Counted from the stretch's first letter, positions 25,345-35,053 are shown. The stretch: 64,000 bases of DNA from Pacificitalea sp040119125 (GCA_040119125.1 JBEDTR010000001.1:248001-312000), one strand, 5' to 3'. Notes: generated by a model from the letters alone, not told the origin. Numbers and translations: made by a program.

Positions 25345-25809
25345 TTAATCCAGCCCGGCAAGACAGGCTTCGGCCTCGCCGCGGGGGGATAGGCTGCGGG
25401 CAGGAAAACCGTCGAGCACTTTCCACACCCCCTGATCGGGATCGGTCGCCAGCAGCAGGATCGAGGCTTCTCCCACCGTGCCAAGGGACCGGCCCGGATG
25501 GACCTGCGTGACATCTAGGACGGGCGGAACGGCGTCATCTCCGGACCACAGCACCCGCGCCCGCAGATCGATCCGCGCGTCGTGACTTGCGAGGTTGCTC
25601 TCGCTCAGCGCGTTAAGTTCCACCGCAGCAACAGTCACGATCGGGTTTTGCGCGGCCAACAGCAGACCCGCTTTCGAAAAGCAATATTCGGTCACGGTCA
25701 CTGCCTTGGCAGGATGCGGAAGGCTCACCCCGGCGGCAGCAGCAATACAGAGAAGAAGGGCGAGGTGCTGTGGGGTGCGGAACGACAGGATCGGGCGGGC
25801 ATCGCGCAT
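25345..25809 (-). CDS. Secreted protein of unknown function
   Basis: A 154-residue protein with a clear N-terminal signal peptide (hydrophobic LALLLCIAAAAGVSL, cleavage near AKA). I recognise no family. The mature part has two cysteines (YCFSKAG and EACLAGLD) that could pair outside the cytoplasm, and a beta-rich middle (EASILLLATDPDQGVWKVL). I chose the second ATG (MRDARPIL), seven bases after GGAGG. It converges on queA with nine bases between stops and looks monocistronic. Confidence 0.7.
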   Translation of the reverse strand: MRDARPILSFRTPQHLALLLCIAAAAGVSLPHPAKAVTVTEYCFSKAGLLLAAQNPIVTVAAVELNALSESNLASHDARIDLRARVLWSGDDAVPPVLDVTQVHPGRSLGTVGEASILLLATDPDQGVWKVLDGFPARSLSPRGEAEACLAGLD

Positions 25810-26102
25810 GAACATTCCTCCGTCAGGCCGCCCGGACACGGGGGTGCGCCGGGCATGGCTTGGGGCGACAGGCGCGTGGGCACCATGCGCCGGAACCTCA
25901 GTATAATCTCCCTTGATGGTAATGCCACTGATCTGCGGGTCCACCCGCCGCGTTATCGGTGCCCATCACCGGACGCCCTGCGACTGCCTCAAATCTGATG
26001 ACAGCCACGGAGCGTGACGCGACGCAATCTGGCCAGCGGTCCCCGGGACGCACTGGCAAATTCGGATGCGTGACCCCAGATTGATCGCGAAAGGACATTC
26101 CT
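25810..26102. other. Intergenic region upstream of the LLM monooxygenase
   Basis: 293 bp between the starts of the divergent secreted-protein and monooxygenase genes. I see no coding sequence. A short perfect inverted repeat GCGGGT-CC-ACCCGC lies near 25936-25949. A GAAAGGA Shine-Dalgarno-like tract precedes the ATG at 26103. Confidence 0.5.
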
Positions 26103-27119
26103 ATGACGCTTCCCTATTCCGTTCTCGACCTGTCGCCGGTCCCCGAAGGCAGCACGGTCGCGCAGGCGCTTGCCAATACCGTGGACCTTGCCCGCCACGC
26201 CGAAGACTGGGGTTACAATCGGTTTTGGCTGGCCGAGCATCACAACATGACCGGCATCGCCAGTGCCGCCACCGCTGTGGTGATCGGGCAGGTCGCGGCG
26301 CATACCTCGACCATTCGCGTGGGCGCAGGCGGGATTATGCTGCCCAATCACGCGCCGCTGATGGTGGCCGAAGCATTCGGCACGCTGGCCGAGATGTATC
26401 CCGACCGTATCGATCTGGGCCTTGGGCGCGCGCCGGGCACCGACATGCCGACCTTCCGTGCGCTGCGGCGCGGGCTGTCGAATAGCGGCGACACGTTCCC
26501 GCAGGATGTCGAAGAATTGCTGGGCTATTTCGCGCCTGTCACGGGCCGTCCGCCGAATGTGCGCGCGGTGCCGGGGGAGGGCACGCAGGTGCCGGTCTGG
26601 ATCTTGGGGTCATCGCTTTTTGGCGCGCAACTGGCGGCCATGCTGGGCCTGCCCTATGCGTTCGCGTCGCATTTCGCGCCCGCCGCGCTGGAGGAGGCCG
26701 CCTATGTGTATCGCCGCAATTTCCAGCCCTCCGCACATCTCGACCAGCCGCATTTCATGATGGCGCTGAACGTGTTCGCGGCGGATGACGAGGATGAGGC
26801 GATGGTGCTGCGCAGCTCCATGCTTCAGGCCTTTGCCAACCTGCGGCTGGGGCGTCCCGGTCCGCTGCCGAAACCGCTTGCCCCCGGTGCGACGCTGAAT
26901 GTGCCGGGGCACGTGCTGGAAGGTGCGGCTCAGGCGCTGTCGGTGACGGCGGTGGGCACGCCTGCCAACCTTAGCGACCGCATTCAGGCGCTGGTCGCGC
27001 CCTTGGCCCCGGATGAGGTGATCGTCACGGGGCAGATCCACGATCATGCCGCGCGGCTGCGTTCGTTCCAGATCGCGTCTGAGGCATTGCAGGGGATCGA
27101 GCGCGCCCGCGCTGCCTGA
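26103..27119 (+). CDS. Luciferase-like monooxygenase (LLM class, MsnO8-like)
   Basis: A 338-residue flavin-dependent TIM-barrel protein of the bacterial luciferase superfamily, in the subgroup close to Escherichia coli YhbW. Typical blocks are YSVLDLSPVPEGSTV, YNRFWLAEHHNMTGIASAAT and RVGAGGIMLPNHAPLMVAE, then DLGLGRAPGTD. The substrate of this subgroup is generally unknown. The gene stands alone and converges on murJ. Confidence 0.9.
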   Translation: MTLPYSVLDLSPVPEGSTVAQALANTVDLARHAEDWGYNRFWLAEHHNMTGIASAATAVVIGQVAAHTSTIRVGAGGIMLPNHAPLMVAEAFGTLAEMYPDRIDLGLGRAPGTDMPTFRALRRGLSNSGDTFPQDVEELLGYFAPVTGRPPNVRAVPGEGTQVPVWILGSSLFGAQLAAMLGLPYAFASHFAPAALEEAAYVYRRNFQPSAHLDQPHFMMALNVFAADDEDEAMVLRSSMLQAFANLRLGRPGPLPKPLAPGATLNVPGHVLEGAAQALSVTAVGTPANLSDRIQALVAPLAPDEVIVTGQIHDHAARLRSFQIASEALQGIERARAA

Positions 27120-27122
27120 ACC

Positions 27123-27156
27123 GCAAAACTGGGGGAAGGGCCGTTGCCCTACCCCC
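27123..27156 (-). terminator. Terminator of the murJ transcript, overlapping the murJ stop
   Basis: GGGGGAAGGGC (27131-27141) pairs with GCCCTACCCCC (27146-27156) with one A-A mismatch and a 4-nt loop. On the minus strand the stem is followed by AGTTTTGC, which gives a short U run for the murJ side. The plus-strand side lacks a T run. The hairpin covers the murJ stop codon. Confidence 0.55.
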
Positions 27157-28696
27157 GCTTGCGCCGCATTGCCCCGCGCAGTTCCGACAGGCGGAAGCCG
27201 CCCAGCACCTGCGCGGTGCCGAAATAGGTCACGATGCCCAGCCCGACGAGCCCGAGCAGCGCAAGGTAGCGCACGCCATCGCTGCGCAGCGCATCCGCAA
27301 AGACGGCGGCGTAAAGCCATAACATCACCCCCATCACCGCACTGGCCGCAGCCATGCGCCAGATCCGGCGCATCAGGCGGGCATCGGGCTCGGCGGCCTC
27401 GCCCAGCGTGCGGCTGCCCCACCATAGCAGGGCCACCATGCCCCATGCGGCCAGCGTCGTGCCCCATGCCGCGGCGATGAAGCCGATGAAGGGGGCAAGT
27501 CCGAGCGCCACGCCCGCGTTCACGACCATAGATGCCAGAGCATAATGGAACGGGCGGCGCGTATCGGCGCGGGCGAAGTAGAGCGGTTGCAGGACCTTTT
27601 GCAGGACAAAGGCCGGCAGACCCAGCCCGTAGACCGCACAGGCCTGCGCGGTTTGCGCAGCGGCGGCGGCATCGAACCGGCCACGTTGATAAAGCACCGA
27701 TACCAGCGGCTCGGCGGCGATGACCAATGCCACAGCGGCAGGCAGGGTCAGCAGCAGCGCAAATTCAGCGGCGCGATTCAGCGCATCGCGCCCGCCCGCC
27801 GTATCCCCGGAGGCCAGCCGCCGCGACAGGTCCGGCAGCAGCACCACGCCAATGGCAATCGCCACGACGCCCAAAGGCAGCTGATAAAGCCGATCAGCGA
27901 GGTTCAGATATTGGATCGCCCCGTCGAAAAAGCTCGCCACCTGCCGCCCGACCAGCAGATTGACCTGCACCACACCCCCGGCCAGAGCGGCGGGCGCGGC
28001 GATACGGGCAAGGCGCTTTAGCTCCGGCGTCCAGACGGGACGGCGCGGGATCAGCGGAAATCCGGCCCGCGCGGCGGCCCACCAGACCAGCGCCAGTTGG
28101 GCCACGCCCGCGACCGGCACGGCCCATGCTAGCGCCATGCCGAAATCCCACCCCATATAGGGCGCGCCCAGCATGGCGGTCACAAGGATGATGTTCAAAA
28201 GCACCGGCGCGGCGGCGGCGGCCACAAAGCGCCCGGTGGCATTCAACACCCCCGACAGCAGCGCCGCGAGCGAGATGAACAGGATATAAGGAAACACGAT
28301 CCGGCCAAAGCCGACGGCCATGTCGAACCGCCCATCTTCGGCAAAGCCCGACGCCATCGCCATCACCAGCCATGGCATCGCCAGTTGCGCCAGCAAGGTG
28401 AACACGATCAGGACGGAGCCAAGCCCGGCGAAGGCATCGCGGGCAAAGGCCTGTGCATCCTCGCCCCGTTCCAGCCGCTTGGAGAACATCGGCACAAAGG
28501 CCATGTTGAATGCGCCCTCGGCGAAAAACCGGCGGAACATGTTTGGCAGCGCGAATGCGACCAGAAACGCCTCGGCCACCGGGCCGTCGCCCAGCCGGGC
28601 GGCGATCACGATGTCACGGGCAAAGCCCAGCAGACGGCTTAGCAGCGTCCACAGGCCAACAGTCAGGAACCCTGACAGCAAACGAATGGGTTTCAT
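27149..28696 (-). CDS. murJ: Lipid II flippase MurJ (MviN)
   Basis: A 515-residue inner-membrane protein with about 14 hydrophobic segments that flips lipid II for peptidoglycan synthesis. The N-terminal block TLLSRLLGFARDIVIAARLG and FFAEGAFNMAFVPMFSKRLE are diagnostic, as is LYQRGRFDAAAAAQTA. The ATG shares one base with the glnD stop (TGATG), so murJ is translationally coupled to glnD, a common alphaproteobacterial arrangement. Confidence 0.96.
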   Translation of the reverse strand: MKPIRLLSGFLTVGLWTLLSRLLGFARDIVIAARLGDGPVAEAFLVAFALPNMFRRFFAEGAFNMAFVPMFSKRLERGEDAQAFARDAFAGLGSVLIVFTLLAQLAMPWLVMAMASGFAEDGRFDMAVGFGRIVFPYILFISLAALLSGVLNATGRFVAAAAAPVLLNIILVTAMLGAPYMGWDFGMALAWAVPVAGVAQLALVWWAAARAGFPLIPRRPVWTPELKRLARIAAPAALAGGVVQVNLLVGRQVASFFDGAIQYLNLADRLYQLPLGVVAIAIGVVLLPDLSRRLASGDTAGGRDALNRAAEFALLLTLPAAVALVIAAEPLVSVLYQRGRFDAAAAAQTAQACAVYGLGLPAFVLQKVLQPLYFARADTRRPFHYALASMVVNAGVALGLAPFIGFIAAAWGTTLAAWGMVALLWWGSRTLGEAAEPDARLMRRIWRMAAASAVMGVMLWLYAAVFADALRSDGVRYLALLGLVGLGIVTYFGTAQVLGGFRLSELRGAMRRKRG

Positions 28697-31521
28697 CAGG
28701 CGCGAGCCCTCTCGGCGCCCGCTGAAATGGCGTGGCGCAGCTTTTTCTCCAGCGTGGCCTGTTTCGCAGCCGAATAGATTTTCAGCCCGAACATGTCCTT
28801 CACATAGAAGGTATCGACCACCTGCGCGCCATATGTCGCGATGACGGCAGAGGCAATGTAGATGTTGCTCTCGGCCAATGTGCGCGTCAGATCATAGAGC
28901 AGACCGGCGCGGTCGCGGGTGTCGACCTCGATCATCGTGTAGATCTCGGAGCCGTCATTATCGAAGCTGATCGAGGTCGGGAATTGAAAGCCGCGCTCGC
29001 GTTTCTTGAGCTTGTCGCGGGACACCAGTGCTTCGCGGGCGAGGATCTCGCCGCCCAGCGTCTTCTCGATCATGGCACGCAGGCGCGGCAGCTTCGCGGC
29101 CTCATATTCGTTGCCCTCGGCGTCCTGCATCCAGAAGACCGCCGTCACATAACCGTCCTTCGTGGTGTAGGTGCGCGCGTCGACCACATTTGCCCCGACC
29201 AGCGCCAAAGCGCCCGCCAGCCGCGAGAAGATACCGGGATGATCCGACAGCACAAAGGCCACGCGAGTGGCGTCGCGGTCGGGGTCAGGGGTCAGTTCCA
29301 GTCGGATTTCGTCCGCCGTCACGCCACGCAACAGCCGCGCCAGCACCAGCTGGGTTTCGTGCTGAAGACCCTGCCAATAAACATCGTAATGGCGCTGGGT
29401 TTCGGCGCGCAGATCACGCTGGGGCCAGTCGGCGAGGGCGGCGCGCAGGGCGCGCTTGGCCTCCTCGCTGCGGTGGGCGCGGTTGAGGTCTTCCAGCCCC
29501 GTTTCCAGCGCCTCGGCGGTCTGACGGTAGAGGTTGCGGATCAGCTGCGCTTTCCAGTTGTTCCACACATTGGGGCCAACGCCGCGAATGTCGCAGACCG
29601 TCAGCAGCAGCAGCAGGTCCAGCCGCTTGCGGGTTTTCACAGCCTTGGCAAAATCGCGGATCGTGGCAGGGTCCGACAGATCGCGTTTCTGCGCCATGTC
29701 CGACATCAGCAGGTGATGGCGCACCAGCCATTCGACCGTTTCCGCCTCATCCGGTTTCAGCCCCAGACGCGGCGCGACGGTGCGCGAGATGCGCGCGCCA
29801 AGGATCGAATGATCTTCGTCCCGGCCCTTGCCGATGTCGTGCAAAAGGAGCGCGGTATAGAGAACCTTGCGATTGATCTGGCCCTCCGCGACGATCCGGG
29901 TTGCGATCGGCAAATCGTCGTCCAACGTGCGATGTTCGATCTCCGACAGGGTCGCGATGACTTGGATCGTGTGCTCGTCGACCGTGTAGCTGTGGTAGAC
30001 GTTAAATTGCATCATCGCCACGATCGGCTCGAATTCCGGAAGGAACGCCGACAGCACGCCCAGTTCGTTCATCCGGCGCAGGCCGCGCTCGGGGTTGCCG
30101 CGTTTGAGCAAGATGTCGAGGAAGATCCGTGCGGCTTCGCGGTCCTCGCGCATCTCCTTGTCGATCAGGTGCAGGTTGGCCGAAATCAGGCGCATCGCAT
30201 CGGGATGGATCAGCATCCCCGTCCGCAGCCCTTCGTCGAAGATGCGCAGCAGGTTCAGCTTATCGGATAGAAACGCGTCCTGATCCTTCACCGTCAGGCG
30301 ATTATGCTGCACCGCGTAGCCGTCACGGACCTTGCGGCGGCGGCGGAACAGACCCATCAGCGTCGGCTCGCGTTTCAGGTGCACAGCCTCCAGAGAGGTC
30401 AGGAAGATGCGCGTCAGTTCCCCCACTTGCGTGGCCTGCCGGAAGTAGTCCTGCATGAAATGCTCGACGGCGCGGCGGCCCGAATGATCGCAGTAGCCAA
30501 GCCTGTCGGCCACCTCGACCTGCATGTCGAAGGTCAGCTGATCGACGGCCCGCCCGGCGATCTGGTGCAAATGCGCCCGCACGGCCCAGAGGAAGGTTTC
30601 GGCATGTTCAAACGACCAGTATTCCTCGGGGCGGAAGACCCCCAGACCGACCAGCTCATGGGCTTTCTGGACGCGGTAGATGTATTTCGCGATCCAGAAC
30701 AGCGATTGCAGATCGCGCAGCCCGCCTTTGCCTTCCTTGACGTTGGGCTCCAGCATATAGCGCTGGCCGCCCTGCTTGCGGTGGCGTTCGGCGCGTTCTT
30801 CCAGCTTGGCTTCGATGAAATCGGGGCCGGTCTCGCGAAACAGATCGGTCCAGAGCCGGTCCAGCAGCTCCGCCGATAATTTGCGGTCGCCGGTGACATG
30901 ACGCAGTTCCAGCATCGCGGTGCGGATCGTGTAATCCTCGCGCCCCAGCCGGATGCAATCCTTGATGGTGCGGCTGGAATGACCGACCTTCAGATGCAAA
31001 TCCCACATGATGTAGAGCATCGATTCAATGACGCTCTCGGCCCAAGGGGTGATTTTGTAAGGCGTCAGAAACAGCAGATCGACATCGGAACAGGGTGCCA
31101 TTTCACCGCGCCCGTAGCCGCCCACGGCCAGCATGGCGATCCGTTCCGAACGGGTCGGTGTGGACAGCGGATGCAGGTGCACAGTGGCAATGCGGAACAC
31201 CTCTGACACGATGCCATCGGTCAGCCACGCATAGGAATGGACCAACCCGCGCGAGGCACGGGCGCTTTCGATGAAAGCAGCCTCGATCGCGGCCCGGCCT
31301 GTTTCCTGCGCGCGCGCCAAGACCCGCACCGCACCGGCGCGCAAGTCCTTGGGACTTTCGGCCTCAGCGGCAAGCAGGTCGATCTCGGCACGGATTGCGG
31401 CAGGATCGAAGATGCGCTGCGCCGGACAAATCAGATCGTCCGGCGCAGCGTCATGGATGGGGCTTTCGCGGAGCGCGGGATCAGAACCCAGCGCGACCGA
31501 AGCTTCTTGGGGCAGAGTCAA
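28696..31521 (-). CDS. glnD: [Protein-PII] uridylyltransferase/uridylyl-removing enzyme
   Basis: A 941-residue nitrogen sensor that uridylylates PII proteins when glutamine is low and reverses this when it is high. The nucleotidyltransferase motif GGYGRGEMAPCSDVDLLFL starts at about residue 134, the HD-domain motif LLHDIGKGRDEDHS is near 560, and two ACT domains end the protein (VAFVLSDHPGIFSRLAGALA and MIEVDTRDRAGLLYDLTRTL). The start appears to be TTG at 31521: AGGTGG lies six bases upstream, and no in-frame ATG or GTG occurs before the conserved LICPAQRIFDP segment. The start region overlaps the upstream lipoprotein gene by 41 bp. Confidence 0.95.
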   Translation of the reverse strand: MTLPQEASVALGSDPALRESPIHDAAPDDLICPAQRIFDPAAIRAEIDLLAAEAESPKDLRAGAVRVLARAQETGRAAIEAAFIESARASRGLVHSYAWLTDGIVSEVFRIATVHLHPLSTPTRSERIAMLAVGGYGRGEMAPCSDVDLLFLTPYKITPWAESVIESMLYIMWDLHLKVGHSSRTIKDCIRLGREDYTIRTAMLELRHVTGDRKLSAELLDRLWTDLFRETGPDFIEAKLEERAERHRKQGGQRYMLEPNVKEGKGGLRDLQSLFWIAKYIYRVQKAHELVGLGVFRPEEYWSFEHAETFLWAVRAHLHQIAGRAVDQLTFDMQVEVADRLGYCDHSGRRAVEHFMQDYFRQATQVGELTRIFLTSLEAVHLKREPTLMGLFRRRRKVRDGYAVQHNRLTVKDQDAFLSDKLNLLRIFDEGLRTGMLIHPDAMRLISANLHLIDKEMREDREAARIFLDILLKRGNPERGLRRMNELGVLSAFLPEFEPIVAMMQFNVYHSYTVDEHTIQVIATLSEIEHRTLDDDLPIATRIVAEGQINRKVLYTALLLHDIGKGRDEDHSILGARISRTVAPRLGLKPDEAETVEWLVRHHLLMSDMAQKRDLSDPATIRDFAKAVKTRKRLDLLLLLTVCDIRGVGPNVWNNWKAQLIRNLYRQTAEALETGLEDLNRAHRSEEAKRALRAALADWPQRDLRAETQRHYDVYWQGLQHETQLVLARLLRGVTADEIRLELTPDPDRDATRVAFVLSDHPGIFSRLAGALALVGANVVDARTYTTKDGYVTAVFWMQDAEGNEYEAAKLPRLRAMIEKTLGGEILAREALVSRDKLKKRERGFQFPTSISFDNDGSEIYTMIEVDTRDRAGLLYDLTRTLAESNIYIASAVIATYGAQVVDTFYVKDMFGLKIYSAAKQATLEKKLRHAISAGAERARA

Positions 31522-32662
31522 TCACGACCACCTGATTGTTGCGGATTTCAGCAATGGCGAGGCCCCGTTCATTGGTGCCGTCGTTGCGCAGACGGAAGAT
31601 GCCGTTGACGCCCACGAAGCCGGAACTTTGGGTCAGCGCGCCGCGGGTCAGCGCGGAACTGCCGCGGCTTTTGACCAAGGCGCCGATGGCGGCGATCCCG
31701 TCATAGGCCAGACCGGCGATGGGATGCGGGCTGCCACCGAACTGCGACGCATAGCGGCGCTGATAGGACGCATTGCGGCTCTGATCGGGAAGCGTGAACC
31801 ACGATCCCTGATAGCCGGGCTGCGACAGCGCCGAAGCGGGAATGTCCAGACGGCCAAGGCCCAGATACTGGATCGCGCTGGGGGGCAAGCCGTTCTGCGG
31901 CAGCAGCGAGGCAAGGAACGGCATCGCGCCGTCATTGGTCGAGGTGAAGAAGATCGCATCCGCACCGGAATTGCGTGCATTGGCGGCAATCTGCGGCGCA
32001 GCGGAGGTCAGCGCCTGCTGGCTCAGCGCGAATGAGCTGGAGCCCGCAACACGCGCGCCATTGGCGGAAATCGCCTGCACGACGGCATCGCGTCCGACCA
32101 CTTCGGACGGGCTATCGGCGTTGACGACATAGATGTTCCGCTTGCCCTGACGACGGCTGTAGGACACCAGCCGGTCGGCGGTATTGCGGAACGTCTGGCC
32201 CAGAACGAACACATTGCCACCGGCGATGGCCGTGTTGTTGGAGAAGCTCAGCACGTTGATGCCACGGCTCGCAACGGCGAGGCCGGCGGCATTGGCGGCT
32301 TCGGAATAGACCGGGCCAAGGATGATCTTGGCGCCATTATTGGCCGCTTGGGTCGCAGCGGCCGACGCGCCTGCTGCGGTGCCGGCGGTGGAATAGACCT
32401 GAAGATCGATCTGCACGCCGCCCAGATCCGCCATCGCCATCCGCGCGGCATTCTCGAGCGAACGCGCCAGAACTGCGTCGCCCTGATTGGCGGAGCCTGA
32501 CGGCACCAGCAAAGCGACCGGGACCGGAGCGGTGGCATCAATGCTCGGACCGCTGTTCGAGGCGAGGCTGATCGGCTCACACGCTGCGAGCCAGGCAGCG
32601 GATGCCAGGATCGCTGCGCGGCCGAAAAAGGCACGGCGCGACACGCGCTTGATAGAACGCAT
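31481..32662 (-). CDS. Penicillin-binding-protein activator, LpoA/LppC-like lipoprotein
   Basis: A 393-residue envelope lipoprotein with a periplasmic-binding fold related to the C-terminal domain of LpoA, which activates penicillin-binding proteins. The signal sequence has a twin-arginine-like motif (SRRAFFGRAA) and a lipobox LAAC, so it may be a Tat-exported lipoprotein. Fold motifs include VPVALLVPSGSANQGDAVLA and GAKIILGPVYSEAANAAGLA. I chose the ATG after GAGGAG (MRSIKRV). It overlaps glnD by 41 bp and is divergent from rsmI, with 96 bp between the starts. Confidence 0.87.
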   Translation of the reverse strand: MRSIKRVSRRAFFGRAAILASAAWLAACEPISLASNSGPSIDATAPVPVALLVPSGSANQGDAVLARSLENAARMAMADLGGVQIDLQVYSTAGTAAGASAAATQAANNGAKIILGPVYSEAANAAGLAVASRGINVLSFSNNTAIAGGNVFVLGQTFRNTADRLVSYSRRQGKRNIYVVNADSPSEVVGRDAVVQAISANGARVAGSSSFALSQQALTSAAPQIAANARNSGADAIFFTSTNDGAMPFLASLLPQNGLPPSAIQYLGLGRLDIPASALSQPGYQGSWFTLPDQSRNASYQRRYASQFGGSPHPIAGLAYDGIAAIGALVKSRGSSALTRGALTQSSGFVGVNGIFRLRNDGTNERGLAIAEIRNNQVVVIDSAPRSFGRAGF

Positions 32663-32758
32663 TGGGGGTCTCCTCATTCCCTGACAGGATTGTTGTCGTT
32701 TTGCGGAGGAGGTTATGCGCTTGGCTAAGCCAAGTAAATGTCGGAAGAAGGCGGTATC

Positions 32759-33628
32759 ATGAGCTTTCGCGAAACCCCGCTTGCGGCGGGCATCCATTTC
32801 GTCGCCACTCCCATCGGCAACGCCCGCGACATCACGTTGCGCGCGCTTGATGTGCTGGCCTCGGCGGATGTGATCGCCGCCGAAGATACCCGCACCGCCC
32901 GCCGATTGATGGAAATCCACGCCATTCCGGTGAAGGGGCGCCCGATGATCGCCTATCACGATCATAATGGCGCTCAGGCCCGGCCCCGACTGCTGGCGCT
33001 GGCGGAGGAGGGAAAGTCCATCGCCTATGCCAGCGAAGCAGGCATGCCGCTGGTGGCTGATCCCGGCTTTCAGTTGGGGCGGGAGGCAATAGCGCGCGGC
33101 ATCGCGGTGACCGGCGTGCCCGGCGCATCTGCGCCCCTCGCGGCATTAACAATCTCAGGCTTGCCCAGCGACCGGTTCCTGTTCGCCGGTTTTCCCCCGG
33201 CGGCGGGCGGCGCGCGGCGAAGCTGGATCAAAGGGCTGGCGGATATCGAGGCGACGCTGATCCTGTTTGAAAGCCCAAAGCGCATTAATCGTCTGGTAGG
33301 GGAATTATGCGAAGGATTGGGAGGTGAACGACAGGCGGCGATTTGTCGGGAATTGACCAAGAAATTCGAGGAAGCTTTGCGCGGCAGCCTTCAGGATTTG
33401 TCTGCACGGCTGGATGGGGTGACGCTGAAGGGGGAAATCGTTGTGGTTATCGACCGTCCCGGCGAAATCGTCGTCAATCCGGATGACCTTGATGCGGCGA
33501 TTCGGCTCGCGCGTCGTGATTTGCGGATGAAGGACGCGGCGGCGGAGGTCGCGGATAAGTTCGGCCTGCCAAAACGGGATGTTTACCAACGCGCCCTCGA
33601 CCTCGACAAAGCCGACGGGGAGGGGTGA
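32759..33628 (+). CDS. rsmI: 16S rRNA (cytidine(1402)-2'-O)-methyltransferase
   Basis: A 289-residue SAM-dependent methyltransferase of the tetrapyrrole-methylase fold that 2'-O-methylates C1402 of 16S rRNA. Diagnostic blocks are FVATPIGNARDITLRALDVL, AAEDTRTARRLM, YASEAGMPLVADPG and GLPSDRFLFAGFPPA. I chose the ATG giving MSFRETPL because GGAAGAAGG lies just upstream. First gene of a likely rsmI-yraN-gshB operon and divergent from the LppC-like lipoprotein gene, a conserved neighbourhood. Confidence 0.94.
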   Translation: MSFRETPLAAGIHFVATPIGNARDITLRALDVLASADVIAAEDTRTARRLMEIHAIPVKGRPMIAYHDHNGAQARPRLLALAEEGKSIAYASEAGMPLVADPGFQLGREAIARGIAVTGVPGASAPLAALTISGLPSDRFLFAGFPPAAGGARRSWIKGLADIEATLILFESPKRINRLVGELCEGLGGERQAAICRELTKKFEEALRGSLQDLSARLDGVTLKGEIVVVIDRPGEIVVNPDDLDAAIRLARRDLRMKDAAAEVADKFGLPKRDVYQRALDLDKADGEG

Positions 33629-33652
33629 GCCTCTTCAGACAGGAGCCTGCCC

Positions 33653-34006
33653 ATGGGCGGACGCACGAATTATGAAGCAGGTCGCGCCGCAGAAGGCGCA
33701 GTTGCCCGCCGGTACGAGCGGGCAGGCCACCGCATTGCGGATCGCCGCTGGCGCGGGCACGGCGCCGAGATTGACCTGATTGCCGAAGATGGCGATGGGT
33801 TCATCTTTATCGAGGTCAAGAAAAGCGTGTCCTTTGCCCGCGCGGCGGAACGCCTGACCCGGGCTCAGATGGACAGGATCTACCGTGCGGCTTCGGGCTA
33901 CATTTCCCGTTCCCCGCTTGGACAACTGGCAAATGTCAGATTTGACGTAGCCCTTGTCGATGGCAGCGGTCAGATTGAGATCGTCGAAAACGCCTACGGC
34001 CTCTGA
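33653..34006 (+). CDS. yraN: YraN family protein (UPF0102, endonuclease-like fold)
   Basis: A 117-residue protein of the UPF0102 family, which has a Holliday-junction-resolvase/restriction-endonuclease-like fold but no established activity. The signature is YEAGRAAEGAVARRYERAGH, then GAEIDLIAEDGDGFIFIEVK containing the E-D-ExK residues of the fold. It lies 24 bp after rsmI with AGGAG before the ATG. Confidence 0.92.
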   Translation: MGGRTNYEAGRAAEGAVARRYERAGHRIADRRWRGHGAEIDLIAEDGDGFIFIEVKKSVSFARAAERLTRAQMDRIYRAASGYISRSPLGQLANVRFDVALVDGSGQIEIVENAYGL

Positions 34007-34094
34007 GGTCTACAGCATGGGCGGCAAATCGTATGCCCGATTGCAACCCTCTGCCTGCTGCGCCATGAACGGAAGCGACAGATGGAGACCGCTC

Positions 34095-35033
34095 ATGAAA
34101 ATCGCCTTCCAGATGGACCCGATCGGTCCAATCGACATTGCCGCCGACAGCACCTTTCGCCTTGCCGAGGAGGCGCAGGCTCGCGGACATGAGCTGTTTT
34201 ACTATACCCCTGACAAGTTGACATGGCAGATGGGGCGCGTGGTGGCGCATGGGCACAGCCTGGAGGTGCGGCGCATCAAGGGAGATCATTTCACCCTGGG
34301 TGATGCGCGCGAACTCGATCTGTCCGAGATGGATGTGATCTGGCTGCGTCAGGATCCACCTTTCGACATGGGCTATATTACGACCACTCACCTGCTGGAG
34401 CAGGTGAGTGACCGCACCATGGTGGTCAACGATCCTTTCTGGGTGCGCAATTCGCCGGAAAAGCTTCTGGTTCTGAAATTTCCCGATTTGACGCCCCCGA
34501 CCGTGATCGCGCGGGATCTGGCGACGCTGAAAGCGTTCAAGGACGACCACGGCGACATCATCCTGAAGCCGCTTTATGGCAATGGGGGCGCAGGCGTTTT
34601 CCGGCTGGGCGAAAGCGACCGCAACCTAGCGTCGCTGCACGAGCTTTTCGCAGGCATCAATCGTGAGCCGTTGATCGCTCAGAAATACCTTCCGGCTGTC
34701 GCCAAGGGGGATAAACGGGTGATCTTGATCGACGGCGAGCCGATCGGTGCGATCAATCGTGTGCCGCTTAAAGGGGAGACCCGGTCGAACATGCATGTCG
34801 GTGGTCGTCCCGAAAAGGTGGCGCTAACGCAACGCGACTTGGATATCTGCGCGGCAATCGGCCCGTTGCTTCGGGAACGAGGACAGATTTTTGTCGGTAT
34901 TGATGTCATCGGCGATTGGCTGACCGAGATCAACGTCACCTCACCCACCGGTATTCAGGAGCTGGAGCGCTTTGACGATATCAACGTCGCAGGCCGCATC
35001 TGGGAGGTGATCGAGGCCAAGCGCGCGGGATAA
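34095..35033 (+). CDS. gshB: Glutathione synthetase
   Basis: A 312-residue ATP-grasp enzyme that joins gamma-glutamylcysteine and glycine. Diagnostic parts are KIAFQMDPIGPIDIAADSTF at the start, PLYGNGGAGVFRL and the C-terminal EINVTSPTGIQELERFDDIN. The longer ORF extends into yraN; the ATG at 34095 gives the family-typical N-terminus. It lies 88 bp after yraN and converges on comM. Confidence 0.96.
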   Translation: MKIAFQMDPIGPIDIAADSTFRLAEEAQARGHELFYYTPDKLTWQMGRVVAHGHSLEVRRIKGDHFTLGDARELDLSEMDVIWLRQDPPFDMGYITTTHLLEQVSDRTMVVNDPFWVRNSPEKLLVLKFPDLTPPTVIARDLATLKAFKDDHGDIILKPLYGNGGAGVFRLGESDRNLASLHELFAGINREPLIAQKYLPAVAKGDKRVILIDGEPIGAINRVPLKGETRSNMHVGGRPEKVALTQRDLDICAAIGPLLRERGQIFVGIDVIGDWLTEINVTSPTGIQELERFDDINVAGRIWEVIEAKRAG

Positions 35034-35053
35034 GTGTTCCGCGCGCGGTGGTC

